Positions 40,127 to 47,150 of a DNA stretch of 47,150 bases are shown here, one piece after another. The stretch is from a virus: positions 1 to 47,150 of IMG/VR virus record IMGVR_UViG_3300037246_002174; one strand, 5' to 3'. The translations under genes and the position numbers were made by a program. The stretch's first letter is position 1. Each line of letters opens with the position of its first letter. The notes beneath the pieces were generated by a model. It made no database searches and was not told the DNA's origin. It saw nothing but the letters and a program-made list of their open reading frames with translations.

Positions 40127-41404
40127 TTATCTTTGTCCTAAGAAAATAATTTCAAAACTCATATCGCTAATTGTAGGATCTCGATCTGAGCTTTCATTTT
40201 TCATTCTAAATGAAATATAATCACCAACTGCACACTCACCTGTAGCTATTACTGTTGAGTTTCCGACTGCAACAGACGTAGTTGACCTACTTACTGAATT
40301 AATTGCTTCATTATTTTTAAATACAGCTATTCGCCAAACATCCGACTGATTATTTCCAATATAAGAGCTATTAAAAGCTATTGTGATAAAACCAGCAACA
40401 TCAACTCTTATACTATCTCCTATTCTTGTGTATCCAATTTGCTCTACCAACGCCATGGCTGAAATGGGTATTTTTACATAAACATCCTGAGTAGCCAATG
40501 CCAGTATTTGATTATATTCTGAAGTGTCGCCAGAAATGTGAGGAGAAGGCGTTAAATTTGGTGCACCTGGATTAATGAAAATTTGACCACTGTCAGCATC
40601 TGCATAAATAATTTGTCCTAGCCTTCTACTCCATTTTGGTGGAATTGGTGGAATATCTGTAATAAGTCCATTTGAACCAACAAAAATTTCAACTCCATCT
40701 GAAAACGATGAGAAATCAAGGTTATTAACGGGTCCTAAAAGTGTAACTATTCCATGTTTATTAGGTGGAATATCCACCGTAGCCATAGCGACACCTGATA
40801 AACTATCAAGTGATCCGTTACCAGCTTTCGCTATTGTTGGTATAATTGATCCATTTTGAAAACTACCAGTGCCACGAACCACCGTACCATCGAAAATGGT
40901 ATCCGCGGTGTTGTTATAAACTCGAATTACAAATTCGTATCCTAATTGGTGCGTAAATCCCTCGATATCATTAGTAAAAGTTAGCGCTTGTGTGAAATTT
41001 TCATATTGTAATCTCCCATTTGAAAATGTAGAAATGTCAATTGGATTGAAAATAATACTATCCAAATTATCTAAACCTTCACCTTCGACATATAGCAAAC
41101 GCCAGTTATTGTCATCTATCCAATTTGCTTCTAAAACATTTACGCCTTCAAAGCGCTTAGATACATAACGACCCGTTTCAACCCAAGTCACAACCATTCC
41201 TAAAGATCTTTTATCTTCTGGAATTGCATCTCGTGACACTTTTGAGGTTACTTGTTGATAACCACCTCTTAATTGATCTGTATAAATTAGCGCTTTTGAT
41301 GAATCAAAATGCTCTAAATTTTCTGGAAATTTCTGTTGGCTATTCGCTTTTTGTAGGCTCAGGCTCAATGCCAAAACCAGCATTATCAATAATTTCTTGC
41401 TCAT
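40127..41404 (-). CDS. Exported fibre-like protein with signal peptide, 425 aa
   Basis: Residues 1-22 (MSKKLLIMLVLALSLSLQKA, then NS) form a Sec signal peptide with a likely cut before QQ. The mature part resembles Bacteroidota phage fibre domains (SSKALIYTDQLRGGYQQV, IPEDKRSLGMVVTW) and ends in a jelly-roll-like module (RIGDSIRVDVAGFITIAF). The first 65 bases overlap the portal gene in another frame. A secreted form is unusual for a virion protein. Confidence 0.65.
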   Translation of the reverse strand: MSKKLLIMLVLALSLSLQKANSQQKFPENLEHFDSSKALIYTDQLRGGYQQVTSKVSRDAIPEDKRSLGMVVTWVETGRYVSKRFEGVNVLEANWIDDNNWRLLYVEGEGLDNLDSIIFNPIDISTFSNGRLQYENFTQALTFTNDIEGFTHQLGYEFVIRVYNNTADTIFDGTVVRGTGSFQNGSIIPTIAKAGNGSLDSLSGVAMATVDIPPNKHGIVTLLGPVNNLDFSSFSDGVEIFVGSNGLITDIPPIPPKWSRRLGQIIYADADSGQIFINPGAPNLTPSPHISGDTSEYNQILALATQDVYVKIPISAMALVEQIGYTRIGDSIRVDVAGFITIAFNSSYIGNNQSDVWRIAVFKNNEAINSVSRSTTSVAVGNSTVIATGECAVGDYISFRMKNESSDRDPTISDMSFEIIFLGQR

Positions 41405-43001
41405 TTTTCGATTTTTCTATATTTGTGTTAAATTCACCTGAATTAATAAATTCCATTGCTTGTTCGACTGTTTTAAGCGGAACATTTGCGTATTTATCGC
41501 CTAATAATGTTCTTAATGCTTTAGCTTCTTTTAGCGGGTCGATATGGTCAACTGTTTTTCCTGTAAATCTTGCTTTTCTAAATGCTGCAAGCTTCATAAA
41601 ATCACCACTAATTAAAGCCTCAAAATATCCATCAACTTCAATTTTTCCAGTAATTATTTGAAAATCCAACCAAAAATTATAAAAAGGTGAGTAGAATTGT
41701 CTATTTAAAAGAATCATTCTATCAACCATCATTTTATATTGCCATGCCATTAATGCAGCTCTACTTGCTGAATAGCTGCCTCCAAATTTATCAGTCGCAA
41801 TTTCAGGCGGCATTCCAAACGTAGTATAAAGAACACCTGAATTAACGCCAAAAAATTTCTCAAAATTTATATCTGTTCCTTGTTGAGTTTTCTTTAAACT
41901 GGCACCAACTGGCAAGTTATAAACACGCCTTTTTGTCGAGAGTGCTACTTTTGGAGCTAAAGCTTCACAATCTGCATAGCTATCTTGCATTTGCTGTACT
42001 CTTTCAGTACCAGATGATTGAGCTATTAGTGCATCATTAGGATCTTCACCATCTGAATAACTTTCATGCTCGAAAGTAAAAGGAACGTTTGCCAAATCTT
42101 CAGCGGCTGTAATTGTAGCATCTTTGTATCGGTCTATTTTTGCGGCTGTTTCAAGTAAAACGGCTAACAAACTTAATCCTCTTTTACTGTCAAGTTTATA
42201 TTTTAATCCCAAAAATAACCAAGCTTGTTTCCTTCCTGTTTTTTGGTGTTTTGCTAAAATTCTTTGTGAGGTAAAATCTTCTTGCATTACATAAAATGCA
42301 ATTCTTTCACCTCTTTTATTAAATTCAATTCCTTCAATTATCTTATTTCCACGCTTTGTGGCTTGTGTAAAAAATTGACTTGAATAAATTGGATTTTTAA
42401 TATGTCCACCGTCAATTATTTGCATTGTCGCTTTTCCGTCAATAAATCTCGAAACACAAAGCACATCACCAGCCATAACGGCATTTGTCAGCGCTTCGGC
42501 TGCAATTGCATGTAACGATTCATTATTAGAATAAGAGCTTTCCTCTATTTCTGCAAATAAACGGAAATTAGTCTCTACACTCTTAACATAAGCTTTTGTT
42601 TGTTCGGGTGTTAATCCTATTAATTCGGGAATTGGTTCAGCTTGTAATTTCAATCCTTCGCCAATTATCCAAAGTACATATTTTTTAACTACATTTTGGA
42701 TAATGTCAGTTTTTATATATGCTTCCCAAGTTCTTTTTCTTATAGTTTGATAATCTAAAAAGAAATCGTAAGCATTGCCTAACTCACCCCAAGTTTTTTC
42801 ACCGTTAAACGGGATTCCAATTAAACTACTATAAGAATGATAATTTGCAAGGATTTTTCTTTTTCGAGGTTGTTTGTTAGAGATATCAATTTCCAAATTC
42901 GGCTTATTATTAGTTTTCAATTTAACTAAATCTCTAGTTTTTTGATTAGCTCTTTGCCTAGCTCTATCAATTGCTGCTTTATTTTTCTTACCTCTACTCA
43001 T
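41340..43001 (-). CDS. Portal protein, lambda gpB family, 553 aa
   Basis: RTWEAYIKTDIIQNVVKKYV, AEALTNAVMAGDVLCVSRF, RGLSLLAVLLETAAKIDRYK and FGMPPEIATDKFGGSYSASR match lambda gpB-type portals. It forms the dodecameric DNA channel at the capsid vertex. The gpW-like gene overlaps its start by 4 bases. Confidence 0.88.
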   Translation of the reverse strand: MSRGKKNKAAIDRARQRANQKTRDLVKLKTNNKPNLEIDISNKQPRKRKILANYHSYSSLIGIPFNGEKTWGELGNAYDFFLDYQTIRKRTWEAYIKTDIIQNVVKKYVLWIIGEGLKLQAEPIPELIGLTPEQTKAYVKSVETNFRLFAEIEESSYSNNESLHAIAAEALTNAVMAGDVLCVSRFIDGKATMQIIDGGHIKNPIYSSQFFTQATKRGNKIIEGIEFNKRGERIAFYVMQEDFTSQRILAKHQKTGRKQAWLFLGLKYKLDSKRGLSLLAVLLETAAKIDRYKDATITAAEDLANVPFTFEHESYSDGEDPNDALIAQSSGTERVQQMQDSYADCEALAPKVALSTKRRVYNLPVGASLKKTQQGTDINFEKFFGVNSGVLYTTFGMPPEIATDKFGGSYSASRAALMAWQYKMMVDRMILLNRQFYSPFYNFWLDFQIITGKIEVDGYFEALISGDFMKLAAFRKARFTGKTVDHIDPLKEAKALRTLLGDKYANVPLKTVEQAMEFINSGEFNTNIEKSKNEQEIIDNAGFGIEPEPTKSE

Positions 43002-43288
43002 GACAAACCACGCCTCCCTCGCATTATTGAAACTCTACCTTTTAATTGGTTTTCTATTTTTATAGCTTGTTTTTCATAAGCTTCAATTGCTTCAGCTAAA
43101 ATAGTAGGATTATTATATTTTGTAGAAATATCAACTTGTCCATCATTTATTTTATATTCTGCAATATTAGATGTTGCAATAACTTCAATTTGCTTATCAA
43201 GCAAACCGTCAATAATTAACCTAATCTTAGTTAATTTCTCAACTTTAGTTGTTGCGCTTTGTATAAATTGTGGAATTGTACATGACAT
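42998..43288 (-). CDS. gpW-like head-tail joining protein, 96 aa
   Basis: The position between terminase and portal and the size match lambda gpW, which joins head and tail. The sequence itself gives little support. It starts 8 bases from a -7 box, so the transcript is nearly leaderless. Confidence 0.5.
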   Translation of the reverse strand: MSCTIPQFIQSATTKVEKLTKIRLIIDGLLDKQIEVIATSNIAEYKINDGQVDISTKYNNPTILAEAIEAYEKQAIKIENQLKGRVSIMRGRRGLS

Positions 43289-43295
43289 ATAGTTG

Positions 43296-43326
43296 CAAAA
43301 ATAATTTATTTTATTGAATTTTACAA
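43296..43326 (-). promoter_or_regulatory. Late promoter for gpW-portal
   Basis: CAAAAATA (43296-43303), 20 bases, CAA (43324-43326), with the -7 box 7 bases from the ATG at 43288. Confidence 0.6.
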
Positions 43327-43337
43327 ATAAACAAATG

Positions 43338-43383
43338 TTTTTGTGTGTTTTTGAGCATGTTTTTGTGTTTTTGGTGTGTTTTT
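43338..43383. repeat. Phased T-tracts (five runs of TTTTT)
   Basis: Runs start at 43338, 43348, 43360, 43368 and 43379, spaced 10, 12, 8 and 11 bases, close to one helical turn. They lie between divergent promoters and should bend the DNA. Confidence 0.5.
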
Positions 43384-43392
43384 AAACATAAT
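43375..43392 (+). promoter_or_regulatory. Island upstream element, copy 5
   Basis: TGTGTTTTTAAACATAAT is exactly repeated at 43830-43847. TGTTT and AAACA arms form a dyad. Confidence 0.55.
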
Positions 43393-43474
43393 CATAAATA
43401 GTATATTTAAATTATTAATGATTATTTTGCGAGTAAATAACGAAAATACACTGTTGAATTAATAAAGTTAAAAA

Positions 43475-43822
43475 ATGGAAGAATTATTGATAGCTATAAA
43501 ATTAAGAAGGAAATATAATAAGATGAAATTTTCTGAATTTATAGAAGAATTTGAAAAATGGGCTAATATTAAGGTTCCAGAAAAAGCAATAAAAGAATGG
43601 CAATTTTCAGGATTGAATAATGTTGATTTTTTAACTTGTGAATATTTGTCTGATTTTGGATTGAATATTAAAATTTGTCCTATTTGTGATATTTCTATTT
43701 TGCATAAAAACGGAAATTGCAAAGGATGTGCAAAAGAAATTTGCGTATCTTGTAAGATAGAAGAAAAGAGTTTTGGAAGTGACTATTGTGGTAAGTGTAT
43801 AGACGATGGAAATTATAAATAA
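43475..43822 (+). CDS. Zinc-finger protein, 115 aa, plus island 4
   Basis: Residues 67-110 have CPICD, CKGCAKEICVSC and CGKCI, likely two zinc sites. The N-terminal 65 residues are helical with charged ends. No family is named. It is inserted between terminase and gpW genes on the opposite strand. Confidence 0.65.
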   Translation: MEELLIAIKLRRKYNKMKFSEFIEEFEKWANIKVPEKAIKEWQFSGLNNVDFLTCEYLSDFGLNIKICPICDISILHKNGNCKGCAKEICVSCKIEEKSFGSDYCGKCIDDGNYK

Positions 43823-43829
43823 CATTTAA

Positions 43830-43847
43830 TGTGTTTTTAAACATAAT
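43830..43847 (+). promoter_or_regulatory. Island upstream element, copy 6
   Basis: Exact copy of the element at 43375-43392, 49 bases before the gene at 43897. Confidence 0.55.
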
Positions 43848-43896
43848 TTTGGTATTGATTTATTTGGTATATTGCAATAAATTTAAAATAAATAAA

Positions 43897-44175
43897 ATGA
43901 ACCTTACAAAAGAACAAAAACAAGAATGGGATCAATGGATGTTGGAGCGTCCTGAAAATGTTAAAAAAGTTGCTGAAAAAATAGTTCCTTGGAAAAAATA
44001 CAAAGATAAGAGAATTAAAAATGATATTGGCAATAGATATAACCCTTTATCTTACGATGAGCAAGAAGATGGATCGGTTAAATTAACATGCGAAAAAACA
44101 AATGAGCAAATGCCATTTTTAGGTGGGCATGGTGTTTTTGGAATGTCACCTGACGATTTAATTGAGGCTGATTAA
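43897..44175 (+). CDS. Unknown protein, 92 aa, plus island 4
   Basis: Helical charged N-terminus (TKEQKQEWDQWMLERPENVK) then a loop with Gly/His (FLGGHGVFGMSPDDLIEAD). The frame opens earlier at 43831 with GTG, but the ATG at 43897 has an A-rich leader and is chosen. Role unknown. Confidence 0.6.
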   Translation: MNLTKEQKQEWDQWMLERPENVKKVAEKIVPWKKYKDKRIKNDIGNRYNPLSYDEQEDGSVKLTCEKTNEQMPFLGGHGVFGMSPDDLIEAD

Positions 44176-44192
44176 CCATAACATTCACATTC

Positions 44193-44210
44193 AGTGCGTT
44201 TGAATGCACT
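44193..44210 (+). other. Stem-loop with GTTTGAAT loop
   Basis: AGTGC and GCACT pair around GTTTGAAT, after the stop of the island 4 gene. It is related to the stem-loop at 23840-23872, with a compensating A-T to G-C change in the stem. Confidence 0.5.
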
Positions 44211-44263
44211 AAATTTGAACAATTTTACAAGGACGCAAAAGGGATTAAATAAATCTAAATAAA

Positions 44264-44291
44264 AAAGAGCTTGATTAATTTCAATCTCTTT
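44264..44291. terminator. Bidirectional terminator between island 4 and terminase
   Basis: AAAGAG...TTGA pairs with TCAA...CTCTTT, with T runs after it on both strands. It lies directly before the end of the large terminase gene. Confidence 0.6.
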
Positions 44292-44293
44292 CA

Positions 44294-46345
44294 TTATTTC
44301 ACTCTTCTATTTACCAATTCAACATAATCACTCCAATTTTTATCTCTTAACTTCATTCTTTTAAATAGGTTTTGTATAAATATTTCTCTTATAGCTAAAT
44401 TATAAACCGCACAATCCCAAAAGTGATTTGGTGAAGATGTGCTTTTTTTACCACCTTTACCTACTCTAATCCATACCCAACCAATAGCCTCACCGTCCTC
44501 ATTTTCTTCAATGACTTTTTTTTCATTTTCGTATTCAGCGAAATATTTAGGCGTGTATTTTTTGGCGCCAACATCAGGATTAGGAAAATTAATAAAACCA
44601 GCCGGCTGTATTTCTGTATTTCTATCCCAATTCAAAGCAATTCTTTCAGCTAAATTATCTTTTATCAAATCAACTTCTAACATCCATGAACGAGCGTGCT
44701 GTTTTGAAGGTTTAAACCATTTTTGATCGTTTCCTTTTTTCTTGAATTTTTCACCACCTTCACCTCTCAAAGTTACTACTTTGTGTTTATTTTTGTTGGC
44801 GAATTCAATTGCATAAGTATCCAAATAACCAATGTCAACTCCAAACATTCCTATAGTTCGTTCCTTGCCATCTTCAGTTAAATAAACTTTGTCAATTATA
44901 CTCTGTAATTTATCCCATATATTGTTTTTTTCAGATTCATGCTTATAAGACCATGCTTCCCTATTTTTCCCAGCTTTTGTTTTATCTATTCCTGGTTGAT
45001 ACGTTCCTATGCTGCCATGGTCGATTGAATAAATCGAACCGCTTTCTGAATGTCCTATAATTTCCCAATCTAAACGGCCATCTTCTAAATTTCCATTTAA
45101 ATCACATGCACCAGTAATTAATACTATTTTGCCATTACCATCTTCAATAGATTTTTCTTGTGGAACTGTTCCGTATTTATACGCCCTAACATTTGAAGCT
45201 AAACGACCTTTTTTAATTGTGATTTGTCGCTCTTCCCACGGCAATCCAAGTATTTGATTATAGAATGCTCTTAGTTTTGATATGTTTTCTTTACCATTTT
45301 TGTATATTTCTAACCATTCACGAACGGCATCAGTCCAATTTGACATAAATGAAGCAGCCGATAAATTATTGAAATGATAAGAGAAAAAACCCTCTTCTGA
45401 AGGTTCAGCGGTAGGAATCCATTTGCTTTTCAAGTTCATTTCTCTTTTATGTTTTTCATTAAAGAACTCGCCACACTCTTGACATACATAGCCTACGCTT
45501 TTTACATCTAATTTTTTAGTTAACTTATCAACTTCATAATAAATACCAGCATCTTTTTTTGGTTCTTTTATTTGTTTTGTTTTCCATTCTAAAACTATAT
45601 ACTCACCACAGCAAGGACATGGCATATGCCATTTTCTTTGGTCACCAAGTAGATAGACATCATTTATATTTGAAGGTATAGTAGTGGGCGTAGAAATATA
45701 CGCTTGACGCATTCTTTTTCTTGTGGTATTAAATCTTTTTTGTAATAATGTATATAAGTGCCCATGCTCTTTATGAGTTCGGGGAGCGGCATCCCAATCA
45801 TCACAAAAGATATTAGTTACTGAAATTTGTCTTACTATTTTTTCAATACTGTTGTATCCACCAGCACGAAAAAAGCCGCCAGCAAATTCTTTAGAAATTG
45901 AGGTGTCTCCCGTTCTTTGATTTCTTTTCTTTTTTGCTGCTGGTTTCATTAAATGCCTTAATCCTGCACTGTCAATTGCTGGATCTAGTCTAGTGTCGAC
46001 CATTTCTTTAGCTAAAAAAACATCGGGAGCTAAAAATAAAGTAGGCGCTGGATTGTTAGCTATTATATAACAAATAGCAGGAACTAATAAGCCTTGTGTT
46101 TTTCCAAACTGAGCAGATCCCATTATAGCTATTTTCCTTGCAGTACTAAAAGGGTCGAAAAGATTTACTATTTCTCGCATGTATGGAGTTTCATCATAAT
46201 CCATGGGTCCAGGAATTGAAGAAACACTACTATCTAATGTTATGTTTTTTTCTGCATACTCAGAAGGTAATATTGACGATTCCATAAATGAGGGCAGTTC
46301 ATCTAATATTCCTCTAAAGTTTGACAATATTTGCTTTTTATCCAT
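44294..46345 (-). CDS. Terminase large subunit, GpA family, 683 aa
   Basis: Walker A is GSAQFGKT (about residues 76-83). TNIFCDDWDAAP is a possible Walker B region. A Cys4 zinc site (CPCCGEYI ... CQECGEFF) lies at about 240-290. A nuclease part contains GVDIGYLDTYAIEFA. This is the lambda GpA type, which cuts cos sites and packages DNA. The ATG at 46345 overlaps the previous TGA by one base, so the GTG at 46348 is not needed. Confidence 0.9.
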   Translation of the reverse strand: MDKKQILSNFRGILDELPSFMESSILPSEYAEKNITLDSSVSSIPGPMDYDETPYMREIVNLFDPFSTARKIAIMGSAQFGKTQGLLVPAICYIIANNPAPTLFLAPDVFLAKEMVDTRLDPAIDSAGLRHLMKPAAKKKRNQRTGDTSISKEFAGGFFRAGGYNSIEKIVRQISVTNIFCDDWDAAPRTHKEHGHLYTLLQKRFNTTRKRMRQAYISTPTTIPSNINDVYLLGDQRKWHMPCPCCGEYIVLEWKTKQIKEPKKDAGIYYEVDKLTKKLDVKSVGYVCQECGEFFNEKHKREMNLKSKWIPTAEPSEEGFFSYHFNNLSAASFMSNWTDAVREWLEIYKNGKENISKLRAFYNQILGLPWEERQITIKKGRLASNVRAYKYGTVPQEKSIEDGNGKIVLITGACDLNGNLEDGRLDWEIIGHSESGSIYSIDHGSIGTYQPGIDKTKAGKNREAWSYKHESEKNNIWDKLQSIIDKVYLTEDGKERTIGMFGVDIGYLDTYAIEFANKNKHKVVTLRGEGGEKFKKKGNDQKWFKPSKQHARSWMLEVDLIKDNLAERIALNWDRNTEIQPAGFINFPNPDVGAKKYTPKYFAEYENEKKVIEENEDGEAIGWVWIRVGKGGKKSTSSPNHFWDCAVYNLAIREIFIQNLFKRMKLRDKNWSDYVELVNRRVK

Positions 46346-47043
46346 CACTCCCTACCTTCACCTCTTTCTCTTTTCTCAATAATACCTTCAACCAAAGACT
46401 CTAAATCTAAAATAGTGCTTTTAATTGCATTATCGCAAGAGTCATTTACTACCGATGTAGTTTTTTTTCTAATTGTTGAATAATCCTTAAGTGTTCCACC
46501 GAATGTAGAAATATAGATATCAATAATTCTATCCACACCCTGTAATTGCATTGCTCTATTTATTGAAACTAATCTATGTATCAAATCCTTTACTGCATCA
46601 AAAGGTACAAGCTCGCCTTTTTGTTTTTGTATTTTTAATTCATCAAGTTCAATTTGTTTTTTTACACGCTCTATATCCAAAAGCTTTTTTTGTTTATCTA
46701 AATTAATTGCATCTTCAACACTCTCATTTATATTGCTAAAATCAGGCTCGGAAAATCCTTTATTTGGCTTTGCTTTTTGCTCTATAATCTTTTCAGGATC
46801 AATTATTATTTTCTTTTTAGTTGGTTTTTTTGCTTTGGTGAATATATTGGAAAATTCAAACACATATTTACCTTCAATTTTTTTTTGTGTGATAAATAAT
46901 AAATTTTTATCGCTTTTAGTATTTATTTTTCCGTTTGGCATAACTTCAAGATGTTTGCGCTTTATCCAATTGGACAATGTATTACGAGCGCACCCCATAG
47001 CCTTAGCAAAATCACTTTTTGTAAATATAACTAACTCTGTCAT
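46345..47043 (-). CDS. Terminase small subunit, Nu1-like, 232 aa
   Basis: The N-terminus (FTKSDFAKAMGCARNTLSNW) is a winged-HTH/MerR-like DNA-binding motif as in Nu1. Residues about 118-150 form a coiled coil (DKQKKLLDIERVKKQIELDE). It should recognise cosB-type sites just upstream of its own gene. Leaderless promoter at 47048-47078. Confidence 0.75.
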   Translation of the reverse strand: MTELVIFTKSDFAKAMGCARNTLSNWIKRKHLEVMPNGKINTKSDKNLLFITQKKIEGKYVFEFSNIFTKAKKPTKKKIIIDPEKIIEQKAKPNKGFSEPDFSNINESVEDAINLDKQKKLLDIERVKKQIELDELKIQKQKGELVPFDAVKDLIHRLVSINRAMQLQGVDRIIDIYISTFGGTLKDYSTIRKKTTSVVNDSCDNAIKSTILDLESLVEGIIEKRERGEGRE

Positions 47044-47108
47044 TTCACAAAATTAACAAAAATAGTTCACAAAATCAAGAGTTATTCACGGGGTTGTTCA
47101 CAAAGTTT
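47044..47108. repeat. Iterated TTCACAAA sites (putative cosB / operator)
   Basis: TTCACAAAATTA (47044), TTCACAAAATCA (47066), TTCACG (47085) and TTCACAAAGTTT (47097) all point the same way. They lie between cos and the small terminase gene, as R sites do in lambda cosB. Confidence 0.5.
47048..47078 (-). promoter_or_regulatory. Late promoter giving a leaderless terminase transcript
   Basis: CAAAATTA (47048-47055), 20 bases, CAA (47076-47078). The -7 box is 4 bases from the ATG at 47043 and overlaps the TTCACAAA repeats. Confidence 0.6.
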
Positions 47109-47138
47109 TAAATAAGGGCTAAGCTTTTTTATTTTGGG

Positions 47139-47150
47139 ATGCAACCTTAT
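47139..47150. other. 12-base terminal direct repeat, right copy (putative cos)
   Basis: ATGCAACCTTAT, identical to bases 1-12. See the left copy. Confidence 0.6.

Noticed and set aside
1-47150. CRISPR array or insertion sequence
   Set aside because: No regularly spaced repeats and no transposase or terminal inverted repeats were seen; the tandem short repeats present are promoter-associated.

Overview
The window looks like the complete genome of a tailed, contractile-tail phage of a Flavobacterium-like (Bacteroidota) host. The reasons are strong AT richness (about 30% G+C by eye), repeated Bacteroidota-type promoters (TTG, 19-20 bases, TAnnTTTG), start codons preceded by A-rich rather than Shine-Dalgarno sequence, and one full set of packaging, head, Mu-like tail, integration and early genes with no host genes. 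The same 12 bases, ATGCAACCTTAT, stand at both ends next to the small terminase gene. This fits filled-in cohesive ends of a lambda-type cos phage. From memory, size and gene content resemble the F. columnare myophages (FCL-2/FCV-1 type); this was not checked.

Layout. 1-590: the cos flank and one small plus-strand gene with a consensus promoter. 590-11770: a long minus-strand early region of small genes. It includes a secreted protein, a degenerate tRNA-like element, a DUF4373-type replication protein with an overlapping partner, a ribbon-helix-helix protein, a YopX protein, an ASCH-like protein and a small HTH regulator. 12021-12944: a plus-strand tyrosine integrase. 13144-16610: a second minus-strand early operon with a VRR-NUC nuclease. 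18419-47043: the minus-strand late region, read from the right as terminase small and large subunits, gpW-like protein, portal, an exported fibre-like protein, a two-TM protein, ClpP-type protease/scaffold, decoration protein, capsid, head-tail proteins, sheath, tube, frameshifted tail chaperone, tape measure, Mu gp46/gp47-like proteins, a Tad2-like anti-defence protein, an NHL-gp48-LamG fusion, fibre genes, gpN, hub, spike, and small membrane proteins.

Four islands of plus-strand genes (16791-18299, 20627-21706, 23038-25228, 43475-44175) interrupt the late region. Their leading genes share an upstream dyad element, and the islands probably hold accessory or anti-host functions. Five late minus-strand transcription units have promoters whose -7 box ends 4-7 bases before the ATG, so their mRNAs should be leaderless or nearly so.

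The genes work together as a temperate-type phage: cos circularisation, integrase and a small repressor-like gene, a replication module, then late lambda-like head genes (Nu1/A/W/B/C/D/E order) joined to a Mu-like contractile tail. I could not recognise an endolysin. The candidates most worth study are the dyad-marked islands, the Tad2-like gene inside the baseplate operon, the signal-peptide fibre protein overprinted on the portal gene, and the NHL-propeller tail fusion.
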